Source: CABRXV01 sp900754955 | GTDB lineage: Bacteria > Actinomycetota > Coriobacteriia > Coriobacteriales > Eggerthellaceae | DNA: 64,000 bases | Direction of reading: 5' to 3' | Assembly (NCBI GenBank): GCA_902475005.1 | Contig: CABRXV010000001.1 | Coordinates: 1-64,000 of the forward strand | Part shown: positions 13,052 through 21,953 of the stretch, piece by piece | Layout: each line of letters begins with the position of its first letter | Position numbering within the stretch: position 1 is the first letter of the stretch | Translations under genes and position numbers: made by a program | The notes under the pieces: generated by a model | The model's database searches: none | What the model was told of the DNA's origin: nothing | The model's input: only the letters and a program-made list of their open reading frames with translations

Positions 13052-14245
13052 TTACACCGAGCGGCTTCCCTCAAGCGGAAGTTCAACCACTTGGGCCGCG
13101 GCGAGCATGTCCTCGTCGAAGTACGCAAGGTTCGCCGTGGTCACGAACGTTTGCACGTCGCTCGCAATGTACTCGACGAGTGCCGCGCGCCGCGCGCCAT
13201 CGAGCTCGCTCATCACGTCATCAAGCAGCAGCACGGGTTTCTGATCGAGCATCTCCTCGATCACCGCCGCCTCCGCGAGCTTGTAGGCCAACACGATCGA
13301 ACGCTGCTGCCCCTGACTTCCGTAAACGCCTGCCGGCATGCCGTCGATCGCAAAATCAAGCGCATCAGCATGGGGTCCCACCACGGCACGGCGGCGCGCT
13401 GTCTCTTCGGCGCGGCGTTCCTCGAGCGCGCGGGCGAGATGTTCGCGGGCTTCTTCCCTCGTAAAGTCGCAGGGAGCGGCGCGGCGCGCGCGGGCGACAC
13501 CCTCATCTGCGCGCGCAACGCCAGCCGGGTCTGCGTCGGGAGCCGTCGATCCGCTCGCAGAATCAACCGCCCACGACGGCGTGTAACGCACTGAAAGATT
13601 CTCACGTCCTGCGGCAATGCGGCGGTAGCGATCCTCAACATGCGGCTTCAACTTCTTGAAAAGCGCCGCGCGGTAGCAGCACAGCTGCGCGCCGCACGTG
13701 ATCACCATCTCGTTGATGCTGTCAATAAGCGCCTGCGACGCCTCTTCTTTGAGAAGCCGATTCTTATGGCGAATCACCTTCTCGTAATCGCGCACGATGA
13801 GGTGGTAGTTCGCGTTGAGCTGGGACCCGAGCACATCGAGCGCATGGCGGCGCACGCTCATCGACCCCTTCACAAGATCGAGGTCATCGGGAGTGAACGT
13901 GACCGAGGGAACGACGCCGCGCAGGTCAACGGGCCGCTTTGCCTTGCCGTTGAGTTTATAGCGGCGCGTATGGTCCTCCATGGAGAGCTCGATCTCAAGC
14001 GCGCGGTTTCCGTCGCCAACCGACAGCGACAGCTGCGCGCGCGGCGCGCCGTGGCGGATCATCTGCTCGATCGTGGCGTGGCGGAACGAGGCGAGCGCCG
14101 TCATGAGCTGAATGCCCTCTACAACGTTCGTCTTTCCCACGGCATTCGGACCGACGAGCACCACGAGCCTCCCCACATCGTGAAGCTCGAAGCGCTCGTA
14201 CGATCGAAAGTCCTTGAAAACGATGTCGGTGATGTGCAGCGACAT
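13052..14245 (-). CDS. recF: DNA replication and repair protein RecF
   Basis: 397 aa. SMC-like ATPase that, with RecO and RecR, loads RecA at single-strand gaps. Walker A is GPNAVGKTN, the signature lies in GSQGQQRS, and Walker B is LLLDDVMSELD near the C-terminus. Residues ~225-245 form a Ser/Ala/Asp-rich insertion. The ATG overlaps the dnaN stop by one base (TTAATG on the coding strand), which implies translational coupling. The order dnaN-recF-gyrB-gyrA is the classic origin-proximal arrangement. Confidence 0.96.
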   Translation of the reverse strand: MSLHITDIVFKDFRSYERFELHDVGRLVVLVGPNAVGKTNVVEGIQLMTALASFRHATIEQMIRHGAPRAQLSLSVGDGNRALEIELSMEDHTRRYKLNGKAKRPVDLRGVVPSVTFTPDDLDLVKGSMSVRRHALDVLGSQLNANYHLIVRDYEKVIRHKNRLLKEEASQALIDSINEMVITCGAQLCCYRAALFKKLKPHVEDRYRRIAAGRENLSVRYTPSWAVDSASGSTAPDADPAGVARADEGVARARRAAPCDFTREEAREHLARALEERRAEETARRRAVVGPHADALDFAIDGMPAGVYGSQGQQRSIVLAYKLAEAAVIEEMLDQKPVLLLDDVMSELDGARRAALVEYIASDVQTFVTTANLAYFDEDMLAAAQVVELPLEGSRSV

Positions 14246-15345
14246 TAAGCGATGCGCACCGGCATGACGAGATAAAGGTAGTTCTCAGGTGCCGCCGCGC
14301 GGAAGATGCCGGGCTTGAGCGGGGTCTTCACCTCGAGCGACACCGTGTCACCCGAAATCACCGAGAGTCCCTCGAGCACATAGGCGTAGTTGAAGGCGAT
14401 CTGCACATCCTCGCCCTCGATCTCGCACGGGATCATCTCCTGAGCAGTGCCCACATCCTGCGACGTCGCGGAAAGCTGTATGGTCTGCGACGCCACATTG
14501 AGGTCGAATTTCACCGGCGTGCTCGTGCTGCCGAGCAGCGATGCACGCTTCACAGCCGCCACGAGACGGTCGACGTCGATCGTCGCGCGCGTCTCGCATG
14601 ACGGCGGGATAAGCTGCTTGTAGTTGGGGAAGGTTCCCTCGATGCGGCGGTTGATGAACACCGTGCTATCGCAGGTAACCACGATCTGGTTGTCGGCAAG
14701 CGCGATCGAGACGGGCGATTCCGTTTTCGGCAGTGCGGCGATCTCAGAGAGGAACGAACCCGCAATGACTGCCTCGAACTCGTCGGCACTGGCGCCGGGC
14801 ATCTCCGCCTCGGTCACCGCAAGGCGATACGAATCGGTCGCTACCATGCGCAGCTGACCCTCCGTGAACGTAACGAGCACGCCCGTGAGAATCGCATGGC
14901 TCTCGTCCTTCGACACAACGCGCGACACGCGGCGCACCATCGACGAGAACTGAGCGAACGGGATCTCAATGCGCTGATGCGTTTCCACCACGGGAAATGC
15001 GGGAAAATCCTCGTAGCTCAGCGTCTTGAGCGATGTGGATGACGTGTCGCACGTCACAACCGCTTGATCATCGTGCGCCTCTACGTGAACCGCCGCGTCG
15101 GGAAGGTTCTTGACCACGTCAGAGAAGATCTTGCCAGGAATGACCGTCTTCCCCTCTTCCTCGACGAGTGCCGCCACCGAGTACTGAATCGACAGCTCGA
15201 GGTCGGTTGCTTGGAGAACGAGCACATCATCATGCGCGTCGAGGAGAATGCCCGACAGAACGGGCAGCGTCGAGCGCGTCGAAGCACCCTTGAGCACGAC
15301 GGAGACAGCGTTCTGCAATTCGACCTTGTTAATGCTGAATTTCAT
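14245..15345 (-). CDS. dnaN: DNA polymerase III subunit beta (sliding clamp)
   Basis: 366 aa, the normal length. Three tandem clamp folds: N-terminal MKFSINKVELQNAV, and C-terminal YLYLVMPVRI. The ring-forming homodimer tethers polymerase to DNA. AAGGATGTCGC precedes the ATG. It is the first gene of the leftward origin operon and reads away from the AT-rich oriC candidate. It is separated from dnaA, which reads the other way, by oriC and one extra gene. Confidence 0.97.
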   Translation of the reverse strand: MKFSINKVELQNAVSVVLKGASTRSTLPVLSGILLDAHDDVLVLQATDLELSIQYSVAALVEEEGKTVIPGKIFSDVVKNLPDAAVHVEAHDDQAVVTCDTSSTSLKTLSYEDFPAFPVVETHQRIEIPFAQFSSMVRRVSRVVSKDESHAILTGVLVTFTEGQLRMVATDSYRLAVTEAEMPGASADEFEAVIAGSFLSEIAALPKTESPVSIALADNQIVVTCDSTVFINRRIEGTFPNYKQLIPPSCETRATIDVDRLVAAVKRASLLGSTSTPVKFDLNVASQTIQLSATSQDVGTAQEMIPCEIEGEDVQIAFNYAYVLEGLSVISGDTVSLEVKTPLKPGIFRAAAPENYLYLVMPVRIA

Positions 15346-16068
15346 GCGACATCCTTATCTGAATGCGAGACTCCCGTTTAACCAGTGGATATTATACAAG
15401 CATCCCTCATGCGTCTTTTCGCTTTACCCCGAAGGCGTGCAATTAATAATTGACACGCTTTGGAGGTTCATTTTTCACTCCACTAAAAGCAGTCAATGTG
15501 GAAAATGTTGAAAACTTCCACTCAATGGGAAAATATCGGTGGAAAACTCAAGAAACCCCAGTCCACAGACGGAGGGAAACAAACCATGCATGGTTGATTA
15601 CTTTTCTCCTCTTTATCCAGCTTTTACAAAAATAAGCTTCTGAACTGGGGTTTTAATTGTTCTTATCATTTTCCGAACAAAAGATCGCATGATGCGCGCT
15701 TCTATCCACGTTTTTTGATTATCCCCACGCAAACCCTTGTTCCCAATCAGGCGAAACGTACTTTTTAAAAAAGTCAAGGAAAAATGCCGCCACTTTTTCA
15801 CAACGCGCGATTTTTATCAACATTCAGACATTCACGAAATTCAATGTTTTCCACTATTTCTGAATAAATTGTTGATAACCACGGAATATTTCGGAAAAGT
15901 GCTTGTAGAGCGATTCTAGTTATTCACAAATCGTTGAAAAATGTTGAAAGCATTGCTCGATGGCAGGATAAAGTACCGCTGAACATCCATAGAGCGCTGA
16001 AAACGGATACAATTACGCTGAATAACGTTGAATAACCCTGAAACGCAGTAGAAAAATATGGAGCACCA
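15346..16068. other. oriC: Probable chromosomal origin of replication (oriC)
   Basis: A 720-bp gene-free, AT-rich stretch between divergent dnaN and the GHKL gene, in a GC-rich neighbourhood. DnaA-box-like 9-mers include TTATTCACA (15920-15928), TTATCAACA (15814-15822 and, reversed, 15870-15878), TTATCCCCA (15719-15727), TTTTCCACA reversed (15497-15505) and TTTTCAACA reversed (15506-15514). Near copies lie at 15538, 15612, 15847, 15932 and 15942. Leading-strand gene bias switches here: minus to the left, plus to the right. Family knowledge puts oriC beside dnaA/dnaN. The exact unwinding element cannot be fixed by eye. Confidence 0.75.
16015..16044. repeat. Three phased 10-bp tandem repeats at the right edge of oriC
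   Basis: ACGCTGAATA, ACGTTGAATA and ACCCTGAAAC follow one another with exactly 10-bp period. Two more CGCTGAA copies lie at 15978 and 15995. Read on the minus strand the first two contain TTATTCAGC and TTATTCAAC, close to DnaA boxes. They end 24 bp before the GTG start of the next gene. Confidence 0.6.
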
Positions 16069-17313
16069 GTGGAACACGACGTACCTCTCATGAAAGATCC
16101 AGCTGATCGGACGGACGCCTCGTCCGCCGCAGACGACCGCGTTGCCGGCGAGGCGGAGCGCGACGGCGCGCGCGCCTTTGACTTCACGTTCGCGCCTGGC
16201 GTTGCGCGCATCGCGATCTATGACGATCTGCTGAGCGCGCCTCACATGATCGAGATCCCGCCCGCTGAAACGGGCGCCTACATCGAAAACATCGCCTCGA
16301 CGATTTACGAGCAGGCGCGGCGCGCAGGCGGCGTCATCCCCTACACCGTCATTCGCGAGGTGTCCGAGAATTTCATTCACGCGCGCTTCAAGGAAATCGT
16401 CGTGTCAATCCTCGACCGCGGCAATACCATCAGGTTCGCCGACCAGGGCCCGGGCATCCTTCATAAAGACAAGGCTCAGGAGCCGGGCTTTTCTTCGGCA
16501 ATCGAGCCGATGAAGGACTATATCCGCGGCGTGGGGTCGGGACTCCCCATCGTCAAGGAGTACCTCGAGTCGTCGCACGGCACTATCAGCATCGAAGACA
16601 ACATGGGCACGGGGTCCGTGGTGACCATCAGCCTCAACCAGCAACACGGTGACGACGATGAGGTCGAGGTTGGGGGACTCCCTGAGCAAACGGATGCATT
16701 CGAGAGCTCATACGGCGCAGCTGGTGTATACGGCAGCGCGGGGCGCGCCAGCAGAGACCCGTTCGTGCGAGGCATGACGGGCTCATTTAACGCCATGAAT
16801 CAGGCGCATTACGCGGAAGGCGGGGCCTATCCTCAGCATGCAGCTGCGTACAACGGTCAGCCGGGCGCGGCGGCTTACCCTGGGCAGTCCTTCGACCCGC
16901 GCTTCGCTCAGCAGGGCTATCCCGCGGGAGGCTACGGAATGCCGCAGGCCCCCTACGCGGGTACTTCCTACCCCCAGCACCTCACCGCGGGAACGCCCGC
17001 GCAGGGATATCCCGCCGCAGGCTACCCCGCTGCGCAGGGCTACTATTCCCCCGAGCAGCAAGCGTCGTTCCAGACGGTACGCATCCGACAGGCGACGACC
17101 GACCTCTCGGAGAAGGAACGTGTCTGCCTCGTCCTGCTCGCAAACGAGGGGCCGCTCGGCATCACGGAGCTGAGCGCCCTCACTGGGATGGCGCCGTCGA
17201 GCACCTCGGCGACGCTCAAAAAACTCGAGGAACGAGGGCTCGCCGAGAAGCTGCCGAGCAAGAAGCGCCAGCTCACGCCTATGGGCAACGACGTGGCGCT
17301 GACGCTTTCGTAG
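16069..17313 (+). CDS. GHKL ATPase / winged-helix (MarR-like) fusion protein beside oriC
   Basis: 414 aa, not a standard origin gene. Residues ~65-190 form a histidine-kinase-type GHKL ATPase domain: N-box REVSENFIHA (Asn101), G1 DQGPGI (Asp125), G2 GVGSGLPIVKEYL, and GTGSVVTISL. No phosphoacceptor His helix or membrane segment is present. Residues ~200-335 are a Gly/Tyr/Ala/Pro/Gln-rich low-complexity linker. Residues ~340-414 form a winged helix (LSEKERVCLVLLA, LTGMAPSSTSATLKKLEERGL). I use the GTG at 16069, which has GGAG 6 nt upstream; ATG at 16090 is the alternative. It sits between oriC and dnaA. An anti-sigma-like kinase or an ATP-responsive DNA-binding regulator of the origin are possibilities; the function is unknown. 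Confidence 0.8.
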   Translation: MEHDVPLMKDPADRTDASSAADDRVAGEAERDGARAFDFTFAPGVARIAIYDDLLSAPHMIEIPPAETGAYIENIASTIYEQARRAGGVIPYTVIREVSENFIHARFKEIVVSILDRGNTIRFADQGPGILHKDKAQEPGFSSAIEPMKDYIRGVGSGLPIVKEYLESSHGTISIEDNMGTGSVVTISLNQQHGDDDEVEVGGLPEQTDAFESSYGAAGVYGSAGRASRDPFVRGMTGSFNAMNQAHYAEGGAYPQHAAAYNGQPGAAAYPGQSFDPRFAQQGYPAGGYGMPQAPYAGTSYPQHLTAGTPAQGYPAAGYPAAQGYYSPEQQASFQTVRIRQATTDLSEKERVCLVLLANEGPLGITELSALTGMAPSSTSATLKKLEERGLAEKLPSKKRQLTPMGNDVALTLS

Positions 17314-17358
17314 CACGAAACCGAGCAGAGGGGCGTCGGGGCAGCCGCGTTTCCTCTC

Positions 17359-17386
17359 TTTACCAGGGGTTCGCATCCCCTATACA
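17359..17386 (+). promoter_or_regulatory. dnaA promoter
   Basis: TTTACC, 16-bp spacer, TATACA (TATACAAT), about 78 bp upstream of the dnaA ATG. Confidence 0.55.
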
Positions 17387-17463
17387 ATCTTTGATTACAC
17401 CCTCGGCGCGCGAGGCGCCGCAGAACAGAGCAAAAGGGCGCACGCCCTTGGTCGGGAGCACAT

Positions 17464-19287
17464 ATGGACAGCGGAAAGCTTGCAGAGAACTGGAACGCGG
17501 TATGCGACCGCGTCAAATCGTATCCGGGCATCGATCCGTCCCAGGTCAACGCCTTCTTCTCGCGCCTCCAACCCCAAGCGATGAGCGAGGGCTTCCTCAT
17601 GCTGACTGCCGACAACGACTTCATCAGGTCGTGGATCGAGCGGCACTACCACAGCTCCATCACGCAAGCCCTCACCGATCTGTTCAACGTGCCCTTTACC
17701 GTGATCATCGAGGTTGATCCGAATCAGGCGGCAAACGCCGCGCCCGCGAGCGGATCGACGGGAGCGAACGTCGCGCCTGCAGCAAGCGCTGCTTCCGCTT
17801 CCGCCGCGACGCCCGTGGGGGCAGCGGCGGGCACCATGCACCCGGCGAACCAGGCGGCTGCGCAGGCGCCAGCAGCGGGCTCAGCGATGGGCGCAAGCGG
17901 CAGCGCGAAGGCTCCCGCAATGACTTCCGCGGCGGGCACGAGCACACCTGGGCAGGGACCTGCAGGTATCGCCGCTGATGTTTCCGCAGGTAATCGCGGT
18001 GCTGTTCCGAGTGAGAGCGCCTTTGGTTCGGCAGCTCCCCAAGCGGCCACGGAACCAGCATCGGCGACCGCCGCCGCGACAGCGGTGAATCTCCCCGTTT
18101 ACGGCGCGCCGGCAGCTGTAGGAACAGCCATCGCAGCAGCTCCCGCAAGCAGCGCGACAGCCCCTGCAGTCGACCCCTCCCCCACTTGCGAAGCCAGCGG
18201 CGCCGAGGAACAGGAACAAACGCAGCAGGAGCGCCCCACCTCGACACTCACCTTCGAAAACTTCGTCATCGGCGATTCGAACCGCATGGCCTATTCAATG
18301 GCGGTCAACGTGGCGGAAATGCCCGGCAAAACGCCGCTCAACCCGCTGTTCATCTACGGCAAGAGCGGTCTTGGGAAGACTCACCTCATGCGCGCGATCC
18401 AAAACTACATCTGTGAAACGCAGCCGTACCTGCGCACGGTGTACGTCGACTCCGCCGAGCTTCTTTCCGATTACATGGACGCGAGCGCGGCGCACGACAA
18501 GGAAAAATCGAGCTACCGCAACTTCAAAACGCATTACGAAGACGCCGACGTGCTGCTTATCGACGATATCCAGTACCTCCAGGGTAAGAAGCAGACGCTC
18601 GACATCGTGTTCCAGATCTTCAACAAGCTGATCAGCCAGGGCAAGCAGATCGTCCTCTCGGCCGACCGCGCGCCCAAAAACATCGACATCGACGAGCGCT
18701 ACCACTCGCGCTTCAACCAGGGAGGAACCATCGACATCCAGCCGCCCGAGGTCGAAACCAAGCTCGGCATCGTCAGAAGCTTCATCGACGAGTACCGCAC
18801 CACGGAGGGCGGCGAGTATTTCTCTGTCCCCGAGGACATTCAGGAGTACATCGCCGAGAACTCAAGCTCAAACATTCGCGAGCTCAAGAGCGCCGTCACC
18901 AAGGTCATCTATCAGATGACGTACTTCAACAACCCCCACATCACGATCGGCGAGGTGAGAACGCTTCTCGAGAACCACTTCTCAGGCGGAAATTCGCGCA
19001 ACCTGACCGTTGAGGACATCCAAAAGGAAGTCGAGACCTTCTTCAAGATCAAGCACAGCGATCTCGTCGGCAAATCACGCACGCGCAACGTGGCCTACGC
19101 GCGTCACATCGCCATCTACCTGTGCCGCACTCTGCTCGATCTTCCGTTCGGCGAGGTCGGAAAGCGGTTCAACCGCGATCACAGCACCGTCATGCACTCC
19201 GTCGCCACCGTGGAGAACATGATGAAAAACAGCCGCGAAGTGCAGGAGGAACTCGAGGCGCTCAAGCAGATCATTCGCGAACTCTAG
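17464..19287 (+). CDS. dnaA: Chromosomal replication initiator protein DnaA
   Basis: 607 aa, long for DnaA (usually 450-500). Domain I spans residues ~1-85. Residues ~88-255 are an Ala/Ser/Pro/Gly-rich linker that accounts for the extra length. Domain III is an AAA+ module with Walker A GKSGLGKTH near residue 298, Walker B VLLIDDIQYL and arginine-finger region HSRFNQG. Domain IV is the DNA-binding helix-turn-helix with RDHSTVMHSV near 575. ATP-DnaA opens oriC. GGGAG is spaced 5 nt from the ATG, and a sigma70-like promoter lies upstream. It reads away from oriC, behind the GHKL gene. Confidence 0.97.
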   Translation: MDSGKLAENWNAVCDRVKSYPGIDPSQVNAFFSRLQPQAMSEGFLMLTADNDFIRSWIERHYHSSITQALTDLFNVPFTVIIEVDPNQAANAAPASGSTGANVAPAASAASASAATPVGAAAGTMHPANQAAAQAPAAGSAMGASGSAKAPAMTSAAGTSTPGQGPAGIAADVSAGNRGAVPSESAFGSAAPQAATEPASATAAATAVNLPVYGAPAAVGTAIAAAPASSATAPAVDPSPTCEASGAEEQEQTQQERPTSTLTFENFVIGDSNRMAYSMAVNVAEMPGKTPLNPLFIYGKSGLGKTHLMRAIQNYICETQPYLRTVYVDSAELLSDYMDASAAHDKEKSSYRNFKTHYEDADVLLIDDIQYLQGKKQTLDIVFQIFNKLISQGKQIVLSADRAPKNIDIDERYHSRFNQGGTIDIQPPEVETKLGIVRSFIDEYRTTEGGEYFSVPEDIQEYIAENSSSNIRELKSAVTKVIYQMTYFNNPHITIGEVRTLLENHFSGGNSRNLTVEDIQKEVETFFKIKHSDLVGKSRTRNVAYARHIAIYLCRTLLDLPFGEVGKRFNRDHSTVMHSVATVENMMKNSREVQEELEALKQIIREL

Positions 19288-19598
19288 TGGAAAACCCGTT
19301 GACGACCGACTCAAAAGCGGTCGAATACGCGGCGTTTGCTGGGGATAGATAACGACCGCGCGTTTCGTTGTTGATTGAGCATACAAGGTTTGAACGGCGA
19401 AACAGGCATTTGTTATCGCGATCTACCTGCGGTTTTGCCCGCCTTCCCCATTTCCACCGTTCTTATTATTGTTATTACCCTTTTAGATATATCTATTGAA
19501 GAGGAGGTTCATATAAGAGAACACGCTTGAAAGAAAGCAAGCTCTATCCAAATCGTGAACATTTTCCTATTTTCACGCGCTGAACAGCATTTTTCTTG

Positions 19599-19626
19599 TT
19601 GACACACTCAATCGGTGTTATACAAT
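19599..19626 (+). promoter_or_regulatory. rpmH promoter
   Basis: Perfect TTGACA, 16-bp spacer, TACAAT, 38 bp before the rpmH start. The preceding 19288-19598 is AT-rich and gene-free, with one TTGTTATCG and several A/T runs but no clear DnaA-box cluster. Confidence 0.75.
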
Positions 19627-19663
19627 CTGGAAGTTACTCTTTGAATATGAAAGGGATCGCAAT

Positions 19664-19798
19664 ATGAAACGCACTTACCAACCGAACAAGCGCAAGCGCG
19701 CCAAGACTCACGGCTTCCGCGCTCGCATGGCCACGAAGGGTGGTCGCGCCGTCCTCGCTCGTCGTCGCGCAAAGGGTCGCAAGCGTCTTTGCGTCTAA
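19664..19798 (+). CDS. rpmH: 50S ribosomal protein L34
   Basis: 44 aa, [12 protein letters not shown]...KGRKRLCV, very basic and nearly identical to the family consensus. The ATG follows GAAAGGGATCGCAAT. It is the first gene of the rpmH-rnpA-yidD-yidC-jag-rsmG string, and its TAA overlaps the rnpA ATG by one base. Confidence 0.97.
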   Translation: MKRTYQPNKRKRAKTHGFRARMATKGGRAVLARRRAKGRKRLCV

Positions 19799-20181
19799 TG
19801 AGGTCTCCGTTGGATACCATCAAATCCAGCGCCGACATCTCATGGCTCTTCTCTCACGGCAGGCGTCTGAAGAACCACTACCTGACGCTTATCGTGAGGG
19901 AACGCGCAACTCAAGAGAATACAGGGATGGAGCAACACGACCTCAACGGTCGTGTTGCTTTTATTGCGGGCAAGAAGCTGGGGAACGCGGTGTGGCGCAA
20001 TCGTGCCAAGCGGCGTATGCGGGCGATTTGCCGCGACCTCGGTGGTCCTTGGGCTGGATACGACGTAATATTTCTCGCGAAGTCATCCATTGCGGATGCC
20101 ACTTATAGTAAAGTGCTAAAGGCATGTGACAGGACGGTTCACGGCTCTTTGCTGGACGACGGGAAATCCTCTCATGAATAG
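19798..20181 (+). CDS. rnpA: Ribonuclease P protein component
   Basis: 127 aa. Basic protein subunit that binds RNase P RNA and helps mature tRNA 5' ends. The family signature is RNRAKRRMRAI, preceded by GRVAFIAGKKLGNAV. I start at ATG 19798, which forms TAATG with the rpmH stop and is thus coupled; an upstream in-frame TTG at 19789 would lie within rpmH. Its 3' end overlaps yidD by 8 nt. Confidence 0.95.
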   Translation: MRSPLDTIKSSADISWLFSHGRRLKNHYLTLIVRERATQENTGMEQHDLNGRVAFIAGKKLGNAVWRNRAKRRMRAICRDLGGPWAGYDVIFLAKSSIADATYSKVLKACDRTVHGSLLDDGKSSHE

Positions 20182-20416
20182 GGTTTTGCAGGTTGCGAAG
20201 CGCATCCCGACGCTTGTTGCGATCGGGCTCATCATGTTCTATCGCGCGGCCATCTCCCCGTTGTTCCCCTCGTGCTGCCGCTTTGTGCCCACATGCTCCG
20301 AATACGGCTTGATCGCTTTCAAGCGTTACGGCTTTAAGAAGGGTTTCGTCCTGACGGCGAAGCGCCTGAGCAAATGCCATCCGGGAGGGCCCTACGGATA
20401 CGATCCTGTTCCGTAG
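20174..20416 (+). CDS. yidD: Membrane protein insertion efficiency factor YidD
   Basis: 80 aa. Amphipathic membrane-associated protein that assists YidC. Core motif FYRAAISPLFPSCCRFVPTCSEYGLIAF, followed by CHPGGPYGYDPVP, is diagnostic (quoted in parts: CCRFVPTCSEY and HPGGPYGYDPVP). ATG at 20174 lies inside the rnpA end, so translation is coupled. Confidence 0.95.
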   Translation: MNRVLQVAKRIPTLVAIGLIMFYRAAISPLFPSCCRFVPTCSEYGLIAFKRYGFKKGFVLTAKRLSKCHPGGPYGYDPVP

Positions 20417-20448
20417 GCTCTTTTAGGAATATAAGAAGGGAATAGAGT

Positions 20449-21225
20449 ATGTGGGAAGTGTTTAAGGACTGGATCTTCGACGTCATCCGGTTCTTCTACG
20501 AGTTCTGCGGCGACTGGGGCCTCGCGATCATCATCGTTACGGTGATCTTCCGTATCATTGTGGCTCCGATCATGCACAAGCAGGCGAAGTCCAACTATCA
20601 GATGCAGAAGATCCAGCCGCAGATCGCCAAGATTCAGGAGAAGTACGCTGACGATCCGCTGCGTCAGAACCAGGAGATGCAGAAGCTTTACGCTGAGGCG
20701 AAGTTCAACCCCCTCGCGGGCTGCATCCCGATGCTGCTTCAGATGCCGATCTTCATTGCCCTGTTCCAGGTGCTCCGTGAGATGGGTGGTCGCGAAGAGG
20801 TTCACGACTACGTCTTTTACAACATCGTTCCGAACCTTGTTATGACGCCCGCGCAGGCGTTTTCCGAGGGTTTTGGAACATTTGTTCCCTATCTCATTCT
20901 AATGATCATCTTTGCGGGCGCCACGTTCCTGCCGATGATTCTTCAGCAGATGAAGAACGACAACAGCAAGCAGAAGTCTCAGATGATGATCATGGCTGTT
21001 GTGATGTCGGTCTTCATGCTGTGGATCTCCTGGAGCTCCCCCGCTGGCGTTCTGCTCTTCTGGGGCGTGTCCTCGCTCATCGGCGTCGCGCAGAACCAGT
21101 TCTCGATGCACCGCTGCCGCAAGCTTGACGAGAAGAAGGCTGCCGAAGCTCCCATCGAGGTCAAGCCCGTTGAGGTCAATGTGACGCGTAAGAAGAAGAA
21201 GCCGCGCCCGACCAAGAAGCATTAA
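20449..21225 (+). CDS. yidC: Membrane protein insertase YidC/Oxa1
   Basis: 258 aa, the short Gram-positive type, with five predicted transmembrane helices and a basic tail (KKKKPRPTKKH). It inserts membrane proteins alone or with SecYEG. The conserved hydrophilic-groove Arg is in FRIIVAPIMHKQ, and the coiled-coil loop holds IQPQIAKIQEKYADDP. There is no lipobox; the N-terminus MWEVFKDWIFDVIRFFYEF serves as the first anchor. AAGGGAATAGAGT precedes the ATG. A parS-centred terminator follows. Confidence 0.95.
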   Translation: MWEVFKDWIFDVIRFFYEFCGDWGLAIIIVTVIFRIIVAPIMHKQAKSNYQMQKIQPQIAKIQEKYADDPLRQNQEMQKLYAEAKFNPLAGCIPMLLQMPIFIALFQVLREMGGREEVHDYVFYNIVPNLVMTPAQAFSEGFGTFVPYLILMIIFAGATFLPMILQQMKNDNSKQKSQMMIMAVVMSVFMLWISWSSPAGVLLFWGVSSLIGVAQNQFSMHRCRKLDEKKAAEAPIEVKPVEVNVTRKKKKPRPTKKH

Positions 21226-21243
21226 TCGCTGTTTGCAACGTTT

Positions 21244-21271
21244 GGGAAGTGTTTCACGTGAAACACTTCCC
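21244..21271 (+). terminator. yidC terminator-like palindrome built on parS
   Basis: Perfect 28-bp palindrome with the parS core at its centre, followed by CTCTCTTTCTTTT. It lies 18 bp past the yidC stop. Confidence 0.5.
21250..21265. other. parS site 3
   Basis: Perfect 16-bp parS at the centre of the 28-bp palindrome after yidC. Confidence 0.92.
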
Positions 21272-21290
21272 TCTCTTTCTTTTACCCGAA

Positions 21291-21306
21291 TGTTTCACGT
21301 GAAACA
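21291..21306. other. parS site 4
   Basis: Perfect parS 41 bp from site 3 (start to start), in the jag leader 27 bp before its ATG. Confidence 0.92.
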
Positions 21307-21332
21307 TTTTTCTCTGTCGAAAAGGAGCTGTT

Positions 21333-21857
21333 ATGGCTGAAGAGATCGAAGAAGTGACGGAGTCTGCTGAGGAGTCGTCTCCTGAGATCACCGAGGAGAT
21401 GCTTGATTCCATCGCTGATACGGCGATCGCTGCTTTGCAAGACATTCTCAAGTACTTCGATGTGGGAGAAATCACCATCGATGAGTACGAGGGCGATGAC
21501 GGCGAGCTGATTCTCGACATCACGGGCGACGATCTTGCCATTCTGATCGGTCGCCACGGCAAAACACTTGACGCGCTCCAGTTTGTCATCTCTGCGATTA
21601 CAACGCGCACGATGGGATTCCGCTATCCTGTGGTTGTTGATGTCGAGGGTTACAAGAACCGCCAGCGTCAGAAGCTTGAGGCCATAGCTCGTTCTTCTGC
21701 GAACAAGGCTGCATCTCAGCACCGTCCCGTTAAGCTGCGTCCGATGACTCCCTACGAGCGCCGTATCGTTCACATCGCGCTGCGCGACGACGATCGAGTT
21801 GAAACTGCTTCCGAAGGTGAGGGTGCGACGCGTCACGTTGTTGTGACGCCGCTTTAA
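21333..21857 (+). CDS. khpB: Jag/KhpB RNA-binding protein (KH-R3H)
   Basis: 174 aa. Residues ~30-105 are the KH domain (DDLAILIGRHGKTLDALQ), and residues ~110-170 the R3H domain (RPMTPYERRIVHIALRDD). The N-terminal Jag_N domain of longer homologues is replaced by a short acidic segment (EEVTESAEESS). KhpB forms an RNA-binding complex with KhpA that affects cell elongation and division in Firmicutes; its role here is inferred from family. AAAGGAG precedes the ATG, and the position after yidC is canonical. Confidence 0.93.
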   Translation: MAEEIEEVTESAEESSPEITEEMLDSIADTAIAALQDILKYFDVGEITIDEYEGDDGELILDITGDDLAILIGRHGKTLDALQFVISAITTRTMGFRYPVVVDVEGYKNRQRQKLEAIARSSANKAASQHRPVKLRPMTPYERRIVHIALRDDDRVETASEGEGATRHVVVTPL

Positions 21858-21953
21858 ACGGTGCTTGCGTTGCCGACTGTCGTTCGGGCTGTGTGGCTGT
21901 ATTGCTGATGGCTGCTTAATTGTCGGTTTGCGGTTGTAATTTCGTTGCCGCAG

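Noticed and set aside
19288..19663. Alternative oriC between dnaA and rpmH
   Set aside because: It is AT-rich but has few DnaA-box-like 9-mers, and gene-direction bias switches at 15.35-16.07 kb instead.
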